From CBDHDN01 sp965261585 (GTDB taxonomy: Bacteria; Pseudomonadota; Alphaproteobacteria; UBA6615): a stretch of 64,000 nucleotides of DNA. The translations under genes were made by a program, and so were the position numbers. The stretch lies in NCBI GenBank assembly GCA_965261585.1, contig CBDHDN010000043.1, positions 59,198 through 123,197 of the forward strand, given 5' to 3'. Shown here in pieces: positions 26,045 through 35,600 of the stretch. Numbering within the stretch: the first letter of the stretch is position 1; the number at the start of each line of letters is the position of its first letter. The notes under the pieces were generated by a model. The model saw only the letters and a list, made by a program, of their open reading frames with translations, did no database searches and had not been told where the DNA came from.

Positions 26045-26847
26045 AGCACCGCATCGGAGACAGGCGGGTCATCCGTCTGATCCGGAAATGGCTGAACGCC
26101 GGCGTCATAGAGAGTGGGTCATGGGCAGATACGGGTATGGGCACGCCGCAGGGGGCAATAGTCTCCCCCGTCTTGGCGAACGTGTTCCTGCATTACGTGC
26201 TCGACGTGTGGTTCCACAAGAAATGGCGCCCGAACGTCCCGGATGGCGAAGCGATCATCGTCCGTTACGCTGACGATATCGTTGTCGGGTTCCAACACAA
26301 GCGGGATGCGGAGCGGTACCTCCGCGACGTTCGGGAGAGGCTGGCCCGGTTCGGTCTCAGCCTCCACCAGGACAAGACCCGCCTCGTGGAGTTTGGCCGG
26401 TTCGCGGATTTGAACCGGCGCCAGCGCGGGGTGGGCAAGCCGGAGACTTTCGACTTTCTGGGCCTCACGCACTATTGCACGACGACCCTGAGAGGACGCT
26501 TTCGGCTTGGTCGCAAACCGGTTGCCAAACGGGTCAACAGGACCCTGGCGCGCATCGACGAGGTGCTTCGCAAGCGCTGGCACCACGACATCTGGGAAGT
26601 TGGTAGGTGGCTGGGGCGAGTCTGCAATGGCTGGCTCAACTACTTTGCCGTCCCAGGGTCAGGCCGGTTCATCCGTGCGTTCCTCCGCAGGCTGCAACGC
26701 CGGTGGATGCGGGCGCTACGCCGCCGGTCCCAGCGAGCCCGATTTAGTTGGAAGCGACTGGAGCGCATGACCGAAATCCTGTGGCCACGCGCCTCCATCC
26801 GCCACCCATGGCCGGACCAGCGGTTCGCCGTCAAGCACCCGAGGTAG
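26045..26847 (+). pseudogene. ltrA: Group II intron reverse transcriptase, C-terminal segment with maturase domain
   Basis: Continues in frame from 24397: HRIGDRRVIRLIRKWLNAG, GMGTPQGAIVSPVLANVFLH, IIVRYADDIVVGFQ (YADD active site), GLSLHQDKTRLVEFGRF, FDFLGLTHYC, and a group II maturase X domain (RWLGRVCNGWLNYFAVPGSG). Summed with the other two segments, 460+225+803 = 1488 bases, that is 495 codons plus a TAG stop, proving the interruptions are clean insertions. Confidence 0.92.
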
Positions 26848-27008
26848 GAGCCGGATGGTTCAACGACCACGTCCGGATCTGCGCGGGGGGTGCGCAGCAA
26901 TGCGCATTCCTACCGTAACTGTCCCGCCCTCCCGGCTCGGAGGCCGGGACAGGCTCACGCGATCCGGGGTCCGGGGCAGGCCCGAAACCCCAACAGGAGG
27001 AATGACCG

Positions 27009-27389
27009 ATGCTGAACATGAACCGCGTGACCCTGCTGGGCCATGCCGGGCGCGACCCTGAAATCCGCAACCTGCAGAACGGCGGCAAGGCGGCGGCCTT
27101 CACGCTCGCCACCAGCGAGAAGTGGAAGGGCAAGGAAGGCAAGCCGGCCGAGAGCACCGAATGGCACCGGATCGCGGTCTACGGGCCGACGGTGGACGCG
27201 GTGGAGAAGATGCTGAAGAAGGGCGACGCCGTCCTGGTCGAGGGGAGGCTTGCCACCCGCGAGCACAAGGACCGCGAGGGCGTGGCCCGGACGAGCACCG
27301 AGATCGTGGTCGCGGGGTGGCAGGGAACGGTCAACGTCCTGTCCGGACGGCGCGAGGGTGGCGGCGGTGCGCCGGAACCCGCCGCATGA
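27009..27389 (+). CDS. ssb: Single-stranded DNA-binding protein
   Basis: 126-residue OB-fold protein that coats single-stranded DNA; in conjugative elements it protects the transferred strand. Seen: MNRVTLLGHAGRDPEIRNLQ, AAFTLATSEKWK, WHRIAVYGPTVDAVEKMLKKGD and VLVEGRLATREHKD. The usual acidic C-terminal tip for partner binding is absent: the protein ends GGGGAPEPAA. ATG at 27009 lies 8 bases after AGGAGG. It overlaps traU (ATGA) and heads the transfer operon. Confidence 0.92.
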   Translation: MLNMNRVTLLGHAGRDPEIRNLQNGGKAAAFTLATSEKWKGKEGKPAESTEWHRIAVYGPTVDAVEKMLKKGDAVLVEGRLATREHKDREGVARTSTEIVVAGWQGTVNVLSGRREGGGGAPEPAA

Positions 27390-28387
27390 ACCGCGGCGTC
27401 GTTCCTCTGTTCGTGATCGCGCTGGCGGTCGTGCTCTGGACCGGCCCGGCGTCCGCCGAGTCCTGCACCGGGCGGTTCGTGAACCCGATCTCGGACGTGT
27501 GCTGGGAGTGCCTGTTCCCGATCTCGATCGGGCCGATCCGGATGGGCAGCGCCGCCGGCGCGCCCGATACGCCGAACCCGTCCTCGCCGATCTGCTTCTG
27601 CGGACGACCGATCCCGCGCATCGGCCTCTCGCTCGAGGTCTGGGAGCCGGCCCGGCTGATGGACGTCTCCCGCAAACCCTGGTGCTTCCCCAATCTCGGC
27701 GGGCTCACCATCGATCCGGGGCTGCCGGCGGCAAGGGGCAAGACCGGGTCCTCGGGCGGCGACGGCGCCGCCGGATCGGTCTGGCACGCCCACTATTACG
27801 TCTATCCGCTGCTCAGCTGGATCGGGGCATTGCTCGATCTCGGCTGCCTCGAAGGCGGGAGCCTCGACATCGCCTGGACCTCCGAGCTCGACCCGGCCTG
27901 GCTCGACGACGAGCTGTCGTTCCTGCTCAACCCGGAGGCGGCATGGTTCGCGAACCTGCCGGCCCAGGCGGCCTGCGCCGCCGACTGCGCGGCTTCCTCG
28001 GCCGGCCTGCCGCTCGACCCGATGTTCTGCTGCGCCGGCTGCCAGGGCGGGATGTATCCGCTGACCGGCAATGTCGCGGCCCATGTCGGCGGTGTGCAGG
28101 CCTCGCTGCTGGCGGCCCAGCGCCTGGTCTACCGATTGCACCGGGCCGGTGTGGCGTGGGGCACGTCGGGTTCCGCGGCACTCTGCGGGCGCTACCCGAT
28201 GCCGGTGATGAAGAAATCGCAATACCGCCGGCAGATCACCCAGCCGGTCCCGGCGACGACGCCGCGCACCGGCTGCAACCCCACGGGGCGCTCCTCGGTG
28301 CTCTGGGAGACGCTTCGCGAACTGCCGGTCTCGGGTGAGAGCTTCGGCTACCTGCTGTGGCGCAAGCGCAACTGCTGCCTTTTGTGA
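27386..28387 (+). CDS. traU: Conjugal transfer pilus assembly protein TraU
   Basis: 333 residues, periplasmic, needed for F-type mating-pair formation and DNA transfer. Signal peptide VIALAVVLWTGPASA. Family blocks: ESCTGRFVNPISDVCWECLF, PICFCGRPIPRIGLSLEVWEP, WCFPNLGG, AACAADCAAS, FCCAGCQGGMYPLTGNVA and a Cys-rich end RKRNCC. The many cysteines imply disulphides, consistent with the thioredoxin-like TrbC/TraF neighbours. Its start overlaps the ssb stop. Confidence 0.93.
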   Translation: MNRGVVPLFVIALAVVLWTGPASAESCTGRFVNPISDVCWECLFPISIGPIRMGSAAGAPDTPNPSSPICFCGRPIPRIGLSLEVWEPARLMDVSRKPWCFPNLGGLTIDPGLPAARGKTGSSGGDGAAGSVWHAHYYVYPLLSWIGALLDLGCLEGGSLDIAWTSELDPAWLDDELSFLLNPEAAWFANLPAQAACAADCAASSAGLPLDPMFCCAGCQGGMYPLTGNVAAHVGGVQASLLAAQRLVYRLHRAGVAWGTSGSAALCGRYPMPVMKKSQYRRQITQPVPATTPRTGCNPTGRSSVLWETLRELPVSGESFGYLLWRKRNCCLL

Positions 28388-28397
28388 GAACCCTGAA

Positions 28398-29168
28398 ATG
28401 GCCCCGAATCCTAGCTCCCGAACCGCCCTTGTCCTGGCTGCCGCGCTCTGTCTCGCGGGGTGCTGCCGTCCGGCATTGGCGCAGGAAACGGGGGAACGCC
28501 CCGGTACCGCGCCTCATGAAAGGTCGCCGTCGCCGGAAGCGTCCGCGCGCGATCTTGCAGCCGAAGTGCTGCGCAAGGCGGGCGGAAACGGGGAAGGCGA
28601 TCTCGGGGACTGGACCCGTTCGATCATCGACGGCGCGCTGAAACGCGCCGGCGAAACCGCAAGGCAGACCGTTCCGGGGTCGTCCAGGCAGACCGTGCCG
28701 CTTCCGGCCGAACGTCATGCGCCATCCCTCGCGGCGGGGCGGGCGAACACGGCTGAAATCCTGCTGTTCACCAGCCTGTCGGTGCCGGCCGCGAGCTGGC
28801 GGCAGTGGGCGCGCGATGCGGCAAGGATCGGCGCGCCCCTGGTCATGCGCGGCGTCGCGGGGAGCAGCCTGCGGGCGACCGTCAAGCGCATCGGCGAGCG
28901 GCTCGGCGGCCATGACGCCGGCGTCGCCGTCGATCCGCGCCTGTTCCGCCTGTTCGGTGTGACACGCGTGCCCGCCGTGGTGGTCGTGCCGGGGGGCGTG
29001 CCGCCCTGCGCGAACCCGGGCTGTGCCGGGAATCCCGCGCCGGCCCATGACCGGGTGACGGGAAACATCGGCCTCGCTGCGGCCCTGGAGACGGTGGCGG
29101 CCGAAGGCAGCGTGGCCCGCGATGTGGCACGCCGGCATCTGCAGCGTCTGAGGGGAGAAGATCGATGA
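28398..29168 (+). CDS. trbC: Type-F conjugative pilus assembly protein TrbC
   Basis: 256 residues, periplasmic, thioredoxin-like family acting with TraW/TraU. Signal peptide with a lipoprotein-like LAGCCRPALA. The conserved part reads EILLFTSLSVPAASWRQWAR, VMRGVAGSSLRATVKRIGERLG, GVAVDPRLFRLFGV and VPAVVVVPGG. ATG at 28398, 10 bases after traU. Ends with a 4-base overlap with traN. Confidence 0.88.
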   Translation: MAPNPSSRTALVLAAALCLAGCCRPALAQETGERPGTAPHERSPSPEASARDLAAEVLRKAGGNGEGDLGDWTRSIIDGALKRAGETARQTVPGSSRQTVPLPAERHAPSLAAGRANTAEILLFTSLSVPAASWRQWARDAARIGAPLVMRGVAGSSLRATVKRIGERLGGHDAGVAVDPRLFRLFGVTRVPAVVVVPGGVPPCANPGCAGNPAPAHDRVTGNIGLAAALETVAAEGSVARDVARRHLQRLRGEDR

Positions 29169-30337
29169 CCGGAACTGCGGAAAGAGTCCTTCCGGTCGAC
29201 CGGGCGGATGTCTGGATCGACCGCGCCACGCGGGTCGTGCACCTGCTCGCCTGGCTCGCCATGTTCGCGGTCTGCTGCCTGACGCTCCGGGCGATGGCCG
29301 GCATGGCGGCGCATGCGGACCCCGGATCGGTGTCCGGGGCAGGAGATCCGCGCGCGGCGGCCCGCGCGATCGGCCAGGCCGGGACGGCGGCGGCGGGCGC
29401 GATCGCCAGGGACGCCTCGAAGGCCGGCACGGTGCCAGGCTATGCCGGGACGGATGTGCCGGAGCGCAGTCTGTCGGCGTCGGGCATGCAGGACGCCGCG
29501 CGTGCGCGCCTCGCCGATCCGGACGATCCCGGCGGCCGGGCCGGACGCGCGGTGATCGAGGGGACGAGCTTGCGCCCGGCCGCGCCCGTGTCCGCGAGCG
29601 ATCCCGCCGTCGTGCGGGGAGAGACGATCGCCGGGAACGCGCAGAACCCTGTCCATGGCGCGGACGGCCTCGCCTCCGGCGGCGTCACCGGGTGTGGCTC
29701 CGATCTGGGGAACGCCCAGGACGGCGGATCCTGCGGGTCGGTGCGGTACTGCGTCGGCGCCGGCTGCGAGACCGTGCAACCGCGGTCCAACACCGGGTTC
29801 GCGAACGCGGCGACTCGGCTCAACATGGCGGTCGAGCTCGGCGGCGAGAAGTTCGACCGGGACGACATGCGTTTCTTCACCGGCACGCGCCGGGCCTGCA
29901 CCATCCGCCTGTTCGGGCTCGCCGACTGCTGCCGCAACGACGGCCTGCTCGAAGGGCTCGCGGGATGCAGCGCGTCCGAGCGCGAACTCGCCCGCGAGCG
30001 CCATGACGGCAACACCCACTATCTCGGCAAGCGCTGCGCGAGGAAGACCTTCTTCGGTGTCTGCATCCGCCGCGAGAAGGTCTGGTGCACCTTCGGCTCC
30101 AAGCTCGGGCGCATCCTGCAGGAGCAGGGCCGCGGCCAGCTCGGCAGGGGCTGGGGCGATTGCCGCGGCTTCAGCGTCGCCGAGATCGAGAGCATCGACT
30201 TCGACAGCCTCGACCTCTCCGAGTTCACCGAGAACATGCTGGACGGGTCGATGGGGCCGTCCGTGTCGCTGCCGGATTCGGGCGACACCGGCGCGGCGAT
30301 GCGCACCCGCGTCCGCGACTTCTACAGCCGGGGCTAG
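29165..30337 (+). CDS. traN: Conjugal transfer mating-pair stabilisation protein TraN
   Basis: 390 residues; outer-membrane adhesin-like protein in F systems that stabilises donor-recipient contact. N-terminal hydrophobic segment (VVHLLAWLAMFAVCCLTL), then a Cys-rich domain: VTGCGSDLGNAQDGGSCGSV, YCVGAGCET, RRACTIRLFGLADCCRND, KRCARKTFFGVCIRREKVWC and FGSKLGRILQEQGRGQLG. Shorter than F TraN (about 600), as in many alphaproteobacterial systems. Ends with tandem stops TAG TGA. Confidence 0.88.
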   Translation: MTGTAERVLPVDRADVWIDRATRVVHLLAWLAMFAVCCLTLRAMAGMAAHADPGSVSGAGDPRAAARAIGQAGTAAAGAIARDASKAGTVPGYAGTDVPERSLSASGMQDAARARLADPDDPGGRAGRAVIEGTSLRPAAPVSASDPAVVRGETIAGNAQNPVHGADGLASGGVTGCGSDLGNAQDGGSCGSVRYCVGAGCETVQPRSNTGFANAATRLNMAVELGGEKFDRDDMRFFTGTRRACTIRLFGLADCCRNDGLLEGLAGCSASERELARERHDGNTHYLGKRCARKTFFGVCIRREKVWCTFGSKLGRILQEQGRGQLGRGWGDCRGFSVAEIESIDFDSLDLSEFTENMLDGSMGPSVSLPDSGDTGAAMRTRVRDFYSRG

Positions 30338-30341
30338 TGAG

Positions 30342-31157
30342 ATGTCGTGCCGGACAGCATCCGCCGTTCTTCTGGTCTTCGCCGCACTGCTGTCCGGCAC
30401 GGCGGGCGCATACGCGGCCGAATGGCGGTCCTGGTGCGGGGGGGCGCAGGGAGCAAACTCATCTCTCGGCTGGCACTTCTATTGCGACCGGCAGGAGGAA
30501 ACGCAGCAGACGCCGCCGGCGCCCGAGCCGCCTTCCGGCAGCAGCACACAATCGGCGACGGAGCGCATCATGGAGATGCGCCGGCAGTTGGAGGAAGCGC
30601 GGGCGTCGGCGATCCTCGATCCGAGCCCGGAAAAGGTGACGGCCTATCTGCGCCTGCAGCAGGAAACCCTGCAGCGGGCGGCATCCTTCTCGGACGCTTT
30701 CCGGCGCACGGTCTGGGCGACGCCGGAGCTGGACTACACCCTGAAACGCCCGGTCGGCGCGCTCGCCAAGCGGCTCTGGTCGGACGGGCGCCGGGCCGAG
30801 GTGGCAGCGGCGCTGGCGAAGCTCGGCGAGCGCTATGGGCTGATCTATCTCGGCCACGCCGGCTGCGCCGGATGCAAGGTGTTCGGCCCGCTGCTCCGCG
30901 CTTTCGCGACCCGCCACCGCCTCGACGTGCTCGCGGTGTCGCTTTCCGGCGAGCCGCTCGAAGGCTGGCCCGAGGCCGTGCCCGACAACGGGCGGGCCCG
31001 GAAGCTCGGCCTTGCCGGCACGCCGGTGCCCGCCCTGGTGCTGTTCGACACCAGGACCAGGCGTGTCCTGCCGGTCGGCTTCGGCGTCATGGCCGAGGAC
31101 CAGATGGCGATGCGGATATTCACTCTCACCGCCCTGGAGCCCGGCCATGATTACTGA
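30342..31157 (+). CDS. traF: Conjugal transfer protein TraF (thioredoxin-like)
   Basis: 271 residues, periplasmic. Signal peptide LLVFAALLSGTAGAYA. Family blocks: WRSWCGGAQ near the start, ASAILDPSPEKVTAYLRLQ, RTVWATPELDYTLKRPV, then a thioredoxin-like C-terminal domain with YLGHAGCAGCKVFGPLL. The CAGC here replaces the usual loss of the CxxC in F TraF, suggesting a redox-active member. ATG at 30342. Overlaps traH by 11 bases. Confidence 0.9.
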   Translation: MSCRTASAVLLVFAALLSGTAGAYAAEWRSWCGGAQGANSSLGWHFYCDRQEETQQTPPAPEPPSGSSTQSATERIMEMRRQLEEARASAILDPSPEKVTAYLRLQQETLQRAASFSDAFRRTVWATPELDYTLKRPVGALAKRLWSDGRRAEVAAALAKLGERYGLIYLGHAGCAGCKVFGPLLRAFATRHRLDVLAVSLSGEPLEGWPEAVPDNGRARKLGLAGTPVPALVLFDTRTRRVLPVGFGVMAEDQMAMRIFTLTALEPGHDY

Positions 31158-32640
31158 TCGTTTCAATCGCCGGCTTTCGGAGTGCGCCGAAACGATGCGC
31201 CGGAGCGAATGGCGGCATCCGGTCCCTGTCCGCGTCGCCGCGGGGTTCGTGCTCGGCGCCATCCTTGTCATGGCGACCGTGCCGGCCCGGGCCGATGTGC
31301 TGTCGGAGATGAACAATTTCTGGCGCGGCGCGGCGGTCAACACCACCGGCCCGACGGCCTTCCAGGGCCAAGCGTCCGGGCACTGGACGCTGGGCAACCT
31401 CTATCTGCGCGCCCCGGTGCGCTCCGAGCAGATTGCGACCGTCAACATGCCGTCGTTCCGGGCCGGCTGCGGCGGCATCGACGCCTTTGCGGGGGCCTTC
31501 TCCTTCATCGACTCGGACCAGCTGATCGCCTTCGGGCGCGCGGTCGCCCAGAACGCCGCCGGCTTCGCCTTCGAGCTGGCGCTGGAGACCATCTCGCCGG
31601 TGATCGCCGAGACCATGGCCAAGCTGCGGGCGCTCGCGCAATGGGTCAACGACCGCAACCTGAACAGCTGCGAGACCGCCCAGGCACTGGTTGGCGCGGT
31701 GTGGTCGAAGAACGACCGGGCGTCCGCCTCCATTTGCGCCGCGATCGGCACCTCCCAGGGGATCTTCTCGGACTACGCGGCCGCGAAGCACGGCTGCGGC
31801 TCCGAGGGAAAGAGGAACTCGACGCTCGCGAGCGCCTCCGGGCCGATGGCGGACCAGGTGCCGGTCAACGTCAACTATGCCTGGAAGGCCGTAAGAGCCT
31901 CGTCCTTCCTGTCTGGCGACACGCAATTGGCGGAGTTCGCCATGTCGGTCTCGGGCACGGTGATCGTCACCGCGCCGACTTCCGATGGAGATGCTTCCGG
32001 GCCGCGGGTCCGCGTCCTGGAGCCGCTGGCGCTCGACCGCCGCGTCACGGAAATCCTCATGGAGGGCGGCGGCGACCTGCCAGTCTACCGCTGCGACACC
32101 AATGACGCCTGCCTCAATCCCACGCTCGGACGCGTCAACGTCCCGGCCGACCGGGGCTTCCGGGCCCGGGTGGCCGGGTTGCTGCGCGACCTGGTCGACG
32201 CCGTGCGCGCCGATACCGCGCCGCCGGCCGGGGCGCTCGGGCTGGTCAACCTCACCACATTGCCGGTCTACCGGGTCGCCAACACCGCCGCCGCCTACCG
32301 GGGCGCGGTGGTCGACCAGGAGATGGACGCGCTCGCCGAGGCGGTCGCCCTCGACGTGCTCCAGGTCTGGATCACCGACCTGCACCGCACGGTCGAGGAG
32401 CGCGCCGGCACGCTCGACATCGCCGACGGCGACCAGCTGAGGCGCTGGCGCGAGGGGCTGCGCAACAACCGGGTCGCGCTGGCTCGCCACCGCAACGAGG
32501 GGCTGGAGCGCTTCAACACCGCGCTCGCCGTGGTGGAAAAACTGCGCCTGATCGAGACCGAGCTGGCGGGCGCGCTCTCGGCCGACCTGCGCGCCGCGCT
32601 CGCCTTCTCGCGCGGCGGCGCGGCGGCCGGGTCGCGCTGA
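31147..32640 (+). CDS. traH: Conjugal transfer pilus assembly protein TraH
   Basis: 497 residues, outer-membrane-associated F-type assembly protein. Signal-like segment AAGFVLGAILVMATVPARA, then DVLSEMNNFWRGAAVNTTGP, SFRAGCGGIDAFAGAFSFI, NAAGFAFELALETISPVIAE, NSCETAQALVGAVWSK and a helical C-terminus (LEVADLHRTVEER-like region). The GCGGID and NSCE blocks are diagnostic. ATG at 31147 lies inside the end of traF. Confidence 0.93.
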   Translation: MITDRFNRRLSECAETMRRSEWRHPVPVRVAAGFVLGAILVMATVPARADVLSEMNNFWRGAAVNTTGPTAFQGQASGHWTLGNLYLRAPVRSEQIATVNMPSFRAGCGGIDAFAGAFSFIDSDQLIAFGRAVAQNAAGFAFELALETISPVIAETMAKLRALAQWVNDRNLNSCETAQALVGAVWSKNDRASASICAAIGTSQGIFSDYAAAKHGCGSEGKRNSTLASASGPMADQVPVNVNYAWKAVRASSFLSGDTQLAEFAMSVSGTVIVTAPTSDGDASGPRVRVLEPLALDRRVTEILMEGGGDLPVYRCDTNDACLNPTLGRVNVPADRGFRARVAGLLRDLVDAVRADTAPPAGALGLVNLTTLPVYRVANTAAAYRGAVVDQEMDALAEAVALDVLQVWITDLHRTVEERAGTLDIADGDQLRRWREGLRNNRVALARHRNEGLERFNTALAVVEKLRLIETELAGALSADLRAALAFSRGGAAAGSR

Positions 32641-32653
32641 GCCCCTACATATA

Positions 32654-35600
32654 ATGTACGAGCTCTTCACCCTCGGCGGCGGCACCTACCTGGTCGACCT
32701 GCTGAACGCCGTGGCCGCGATCACTTCGGGCGGCGCCTATGTGACGCTGGCCCAGCTCGCCGGGGTGGGCGGGCTCGGGTGGGTGCTGTTCCGCACCGCT
32801 TTCGGCGGAAGCTGGAAGGACAACGCGAAGTGGATGCTGCTGTTCGTGACCGTCTGGGGCGCGATGATCGTGCCCAAGGCGACGGTCCGGGTGGTCGACC
32901 GGCTGGCCCCGGCGCTCGCGCCGGCGGTGGTCGCCAACGTGCCCATCGGGCTCGCGCTGTTCGCCTCGCTAACCAGCCAGGTCGGCGACGGTCTCACGCG
33001 GCTGACCGAACAGGCCTTCACCCTGCCGGACGATCTCGCCTACCAGCGCCACGGGCTCATATTCGGGGCCCGGCTCGCGGCGGCGACGACCCGGCTGGAA
33101 ATCACCGCCACGGTGTTCGCACGCAACATCAGGAACTATGCCCGGCAGTGCGTGTTCCACGCCCTGCTGCTCGGCCATATCTCGGCCGACGATCTGAGGG
33201 AAAGCACCGACATCTGGGGGCTGGTCACCGCCGGGGGCACGCCGTCGGCCGGCGCGTCGCCCGCCCGCATGTTCGAGTTCGCCACAAGGCAGGCGGCGGT
33301 CGGCACCGGGGCGACGCCGATCGCCCGCGAGATCGTCACCTGCCAGGCCGGCGCGGGCCGATTGAACGCGCAGTGGAACGCGGAGATCGCCCGCGCCGGC
33401 ACGATCTTCGGACGCCGCATCTTCCCGGGCTCGCGCACCGAGGCGCTGGCCCGCGCCGAGCTGCTGGCGGCACTGCCGGCCGCCCACGACTTCCTGATCG
33501 GCGCATCCCGGAGCGCGGGCGAGATCATGCGCCAGCAGATGGTGCTGAACGCGGTCCACGACGCCGGCGAGCAATGGGCCGCGGAAGCCGGCAACGCGGC
33601 GGCCTTGCAGGCCTGTACCGAGGCTCGCGCCGAGGCCCAGACCGTCTCGGCCTATAGGGCGATCGGCAGGCAGGCCGAGACCTGGGTGCCGCTGCTCAAG
33701 ATCGTGTTCGAATGCCTCTATATCGGCGCCTTCCCGATGGCGGTGCTGCTGATGCTGACCCCGGCGGGGACGGCGATCTTCCGCTCATACGTCACCGGGC
33801 TGATCTGGCTCCAGTCCTGGGGCCCGCTGTACGCGGTGCTGCACCGGATCAGCATGGGGGAAGCCGCGGAAAGAATGTCGGCGGCGGCGTCGATGCCGGG
33901 CGGCGATATCGGCATCTCGCTGGTCGCCCAGGCCGGCATCCGGGCGGTGGGGTCCGACGTCGCGGTGATGTCGGGCTATCTCTCCATGTCGGTGCCGTTC
34001 CTCGCCGCCGCACTCGCCTATGGATTGTCGAAGGCTACCGTGCTCGCGACCTCGGTGCTCGCCGTCGGCCAGGACGCCGCGTCGTCCGCCGCCCATGAGA
34101 GCACGACCGGCAACCTGTCGCTCGCCAACACCGGCTACGACACCCACCGGTTCGCCACGCTCGAAGGCCGGCGGATCCGCACCTCGGCCCATGTCGATAC
34201 CGACCGCTATACCGGCTACGCCCCGGCGGGCGCGGCGATGACGGTGACCGGGGACGGGACCGTGGTGGCCGATGCCGGCGCCGCCACCAGCCGCATCCCC
34301 GCCGCCGGCGTGCGGTTGTCGGAGTCGCTCGCGACCAGCCACGAGACCCGCGCGGCCGAGGCCAGGACCCTGTCGCGCCACTGGTCGGCGGAGGCGGGCG
34401 AGGCACGCAACGCCGCCGTCACCGACGCGACGGCGATGATCGATCGCTATTCGCACGACGTGAGCACCGGCACGGCGCATGCCAGGGGGGTTTCGGAAAG
34501 CGAGAGCAGCCAGGCCCAGGCGCTCGAGTCGCATCACGAGAAGCTGGCGGAGATCGGCGGCATCACCAAGGACCAGGCGGCGGTCCTGACCGGCCAGGCC
34601 CGGGTCGGCGGCGGCTGGGACTTCATCGTCAAGGCCGGGGCGGACGGCTCGGTCATGTGGCGCGGCCAGACCATCGAGTCCGACGCCTGGAACCGCATCA
34701 AGGAATACGACCGCCAGCACGGGGTGACGGAGACCTGGTCGCAGGTCGCCGACGCCTCGAAACGCTATTCCACCCAGACCGGCGACAGCGAGATGGCGAG
34801 CATGGACGAGAGCCTCTCCGCCAACCTCACCCGCATGCGGACCTTCCAGGAGCGCGCGTCATTGTCGCGCCAGGAGTCGGAGAGCTGGTCGGAGCAGGCG
34901 GCGCAGGTGCGCTCGGACGCCCAGGCGATCGGGCGCGATCTCGGCCAGCCCTTCTTCGCCTGGCTGTCGGAACGGAAGGGCACGGACGGGCGTGCGCTCG
35001 GCGCCGCCGGCGCCATGCGCATCGCCTCGCCGCAGACGGCGGAGGACTCCGAGCAGCTCCGGGAATATGCCGCCGGCTTCATTGCGGAAAAATACCCGGC
35101 CCCGGCAGGACCGGATCCGGCCACGGTCGGCGGGGCGGCGGAATACGAAGGCGCCGCGGGCAAGCTGCGCGGGGCCTATGGGCGAGAGACGGCGGCGGCC
35201 TATGGCGGCTGGTCGGCGGGCGTGCGCGACCGGGCTGCCGCGGCGGGCGCGCCCCGTCCGGGCGAGACCGGCGCCGCGGGGATTCGCGAACGGGCCGAGA
35301 CCGAGACCGACCTGATCGTGAAGGGCGCCGCTCGCGGGGCCCGGGAAACGGTGACCCGGGACGTCGCCCGCGAAGGCCGAGCCGGGGTCGCGGTCGAGAC
35401 CGGGAAGCCCTTCGAGCAGCACGCGACGGAGGACCTGCCCGTCGTCGGCGACTGGCTCGCGGGGCAGCTGTTCGGCACCGCGAAGAACGCCGTTCCCGAC
35501 GCGGCGCCCGGCGGTGCGGGAAGAAACAGGCCCGCGGACGAGAAGGGCTGGGGGGGACTCATCGCCATGACGCCGGTCCGGCAATTACCGTTGGACTCAG

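Larger units (their letters stand above)
20671..26913 (+). mobile_element. Group II intron, interrupted by two nested insertions
   Basis: 5' end GTGCGCC at 20671 (GUGYG consensus). Near the 3' end a domain V-like hairpin (GAGCCGGATGGTTCAACGACC, 26850 onward) and a domain VI stem GGGGTGCGCA/TGCGCATTCC closed by a GCAA tetraloop lead to a 3' end at about 26913. The intron-encoded reverse transcriptase starts at 21030. The insertions are 21490-24172 and 24398-26044; without them the intron is about 1.9 kb, a normal length. It lies just after the HNH gene and just before ssb. As found it cannot splice efficiently or move, since its maturase is broken. Confidence 0.88.

Noticed and set aside
21030..26847. 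Diversity-generating retroelement, because a reverse transcriptase lies next to a surface-protein gene
   Set aside because: The reverse transcriptase has a maturase X domain and lies within group II intron RNA ends, and no template/variable repeat pair with adenine-specific differences is visible. The LRR sequence is inside the gene, not beside it.
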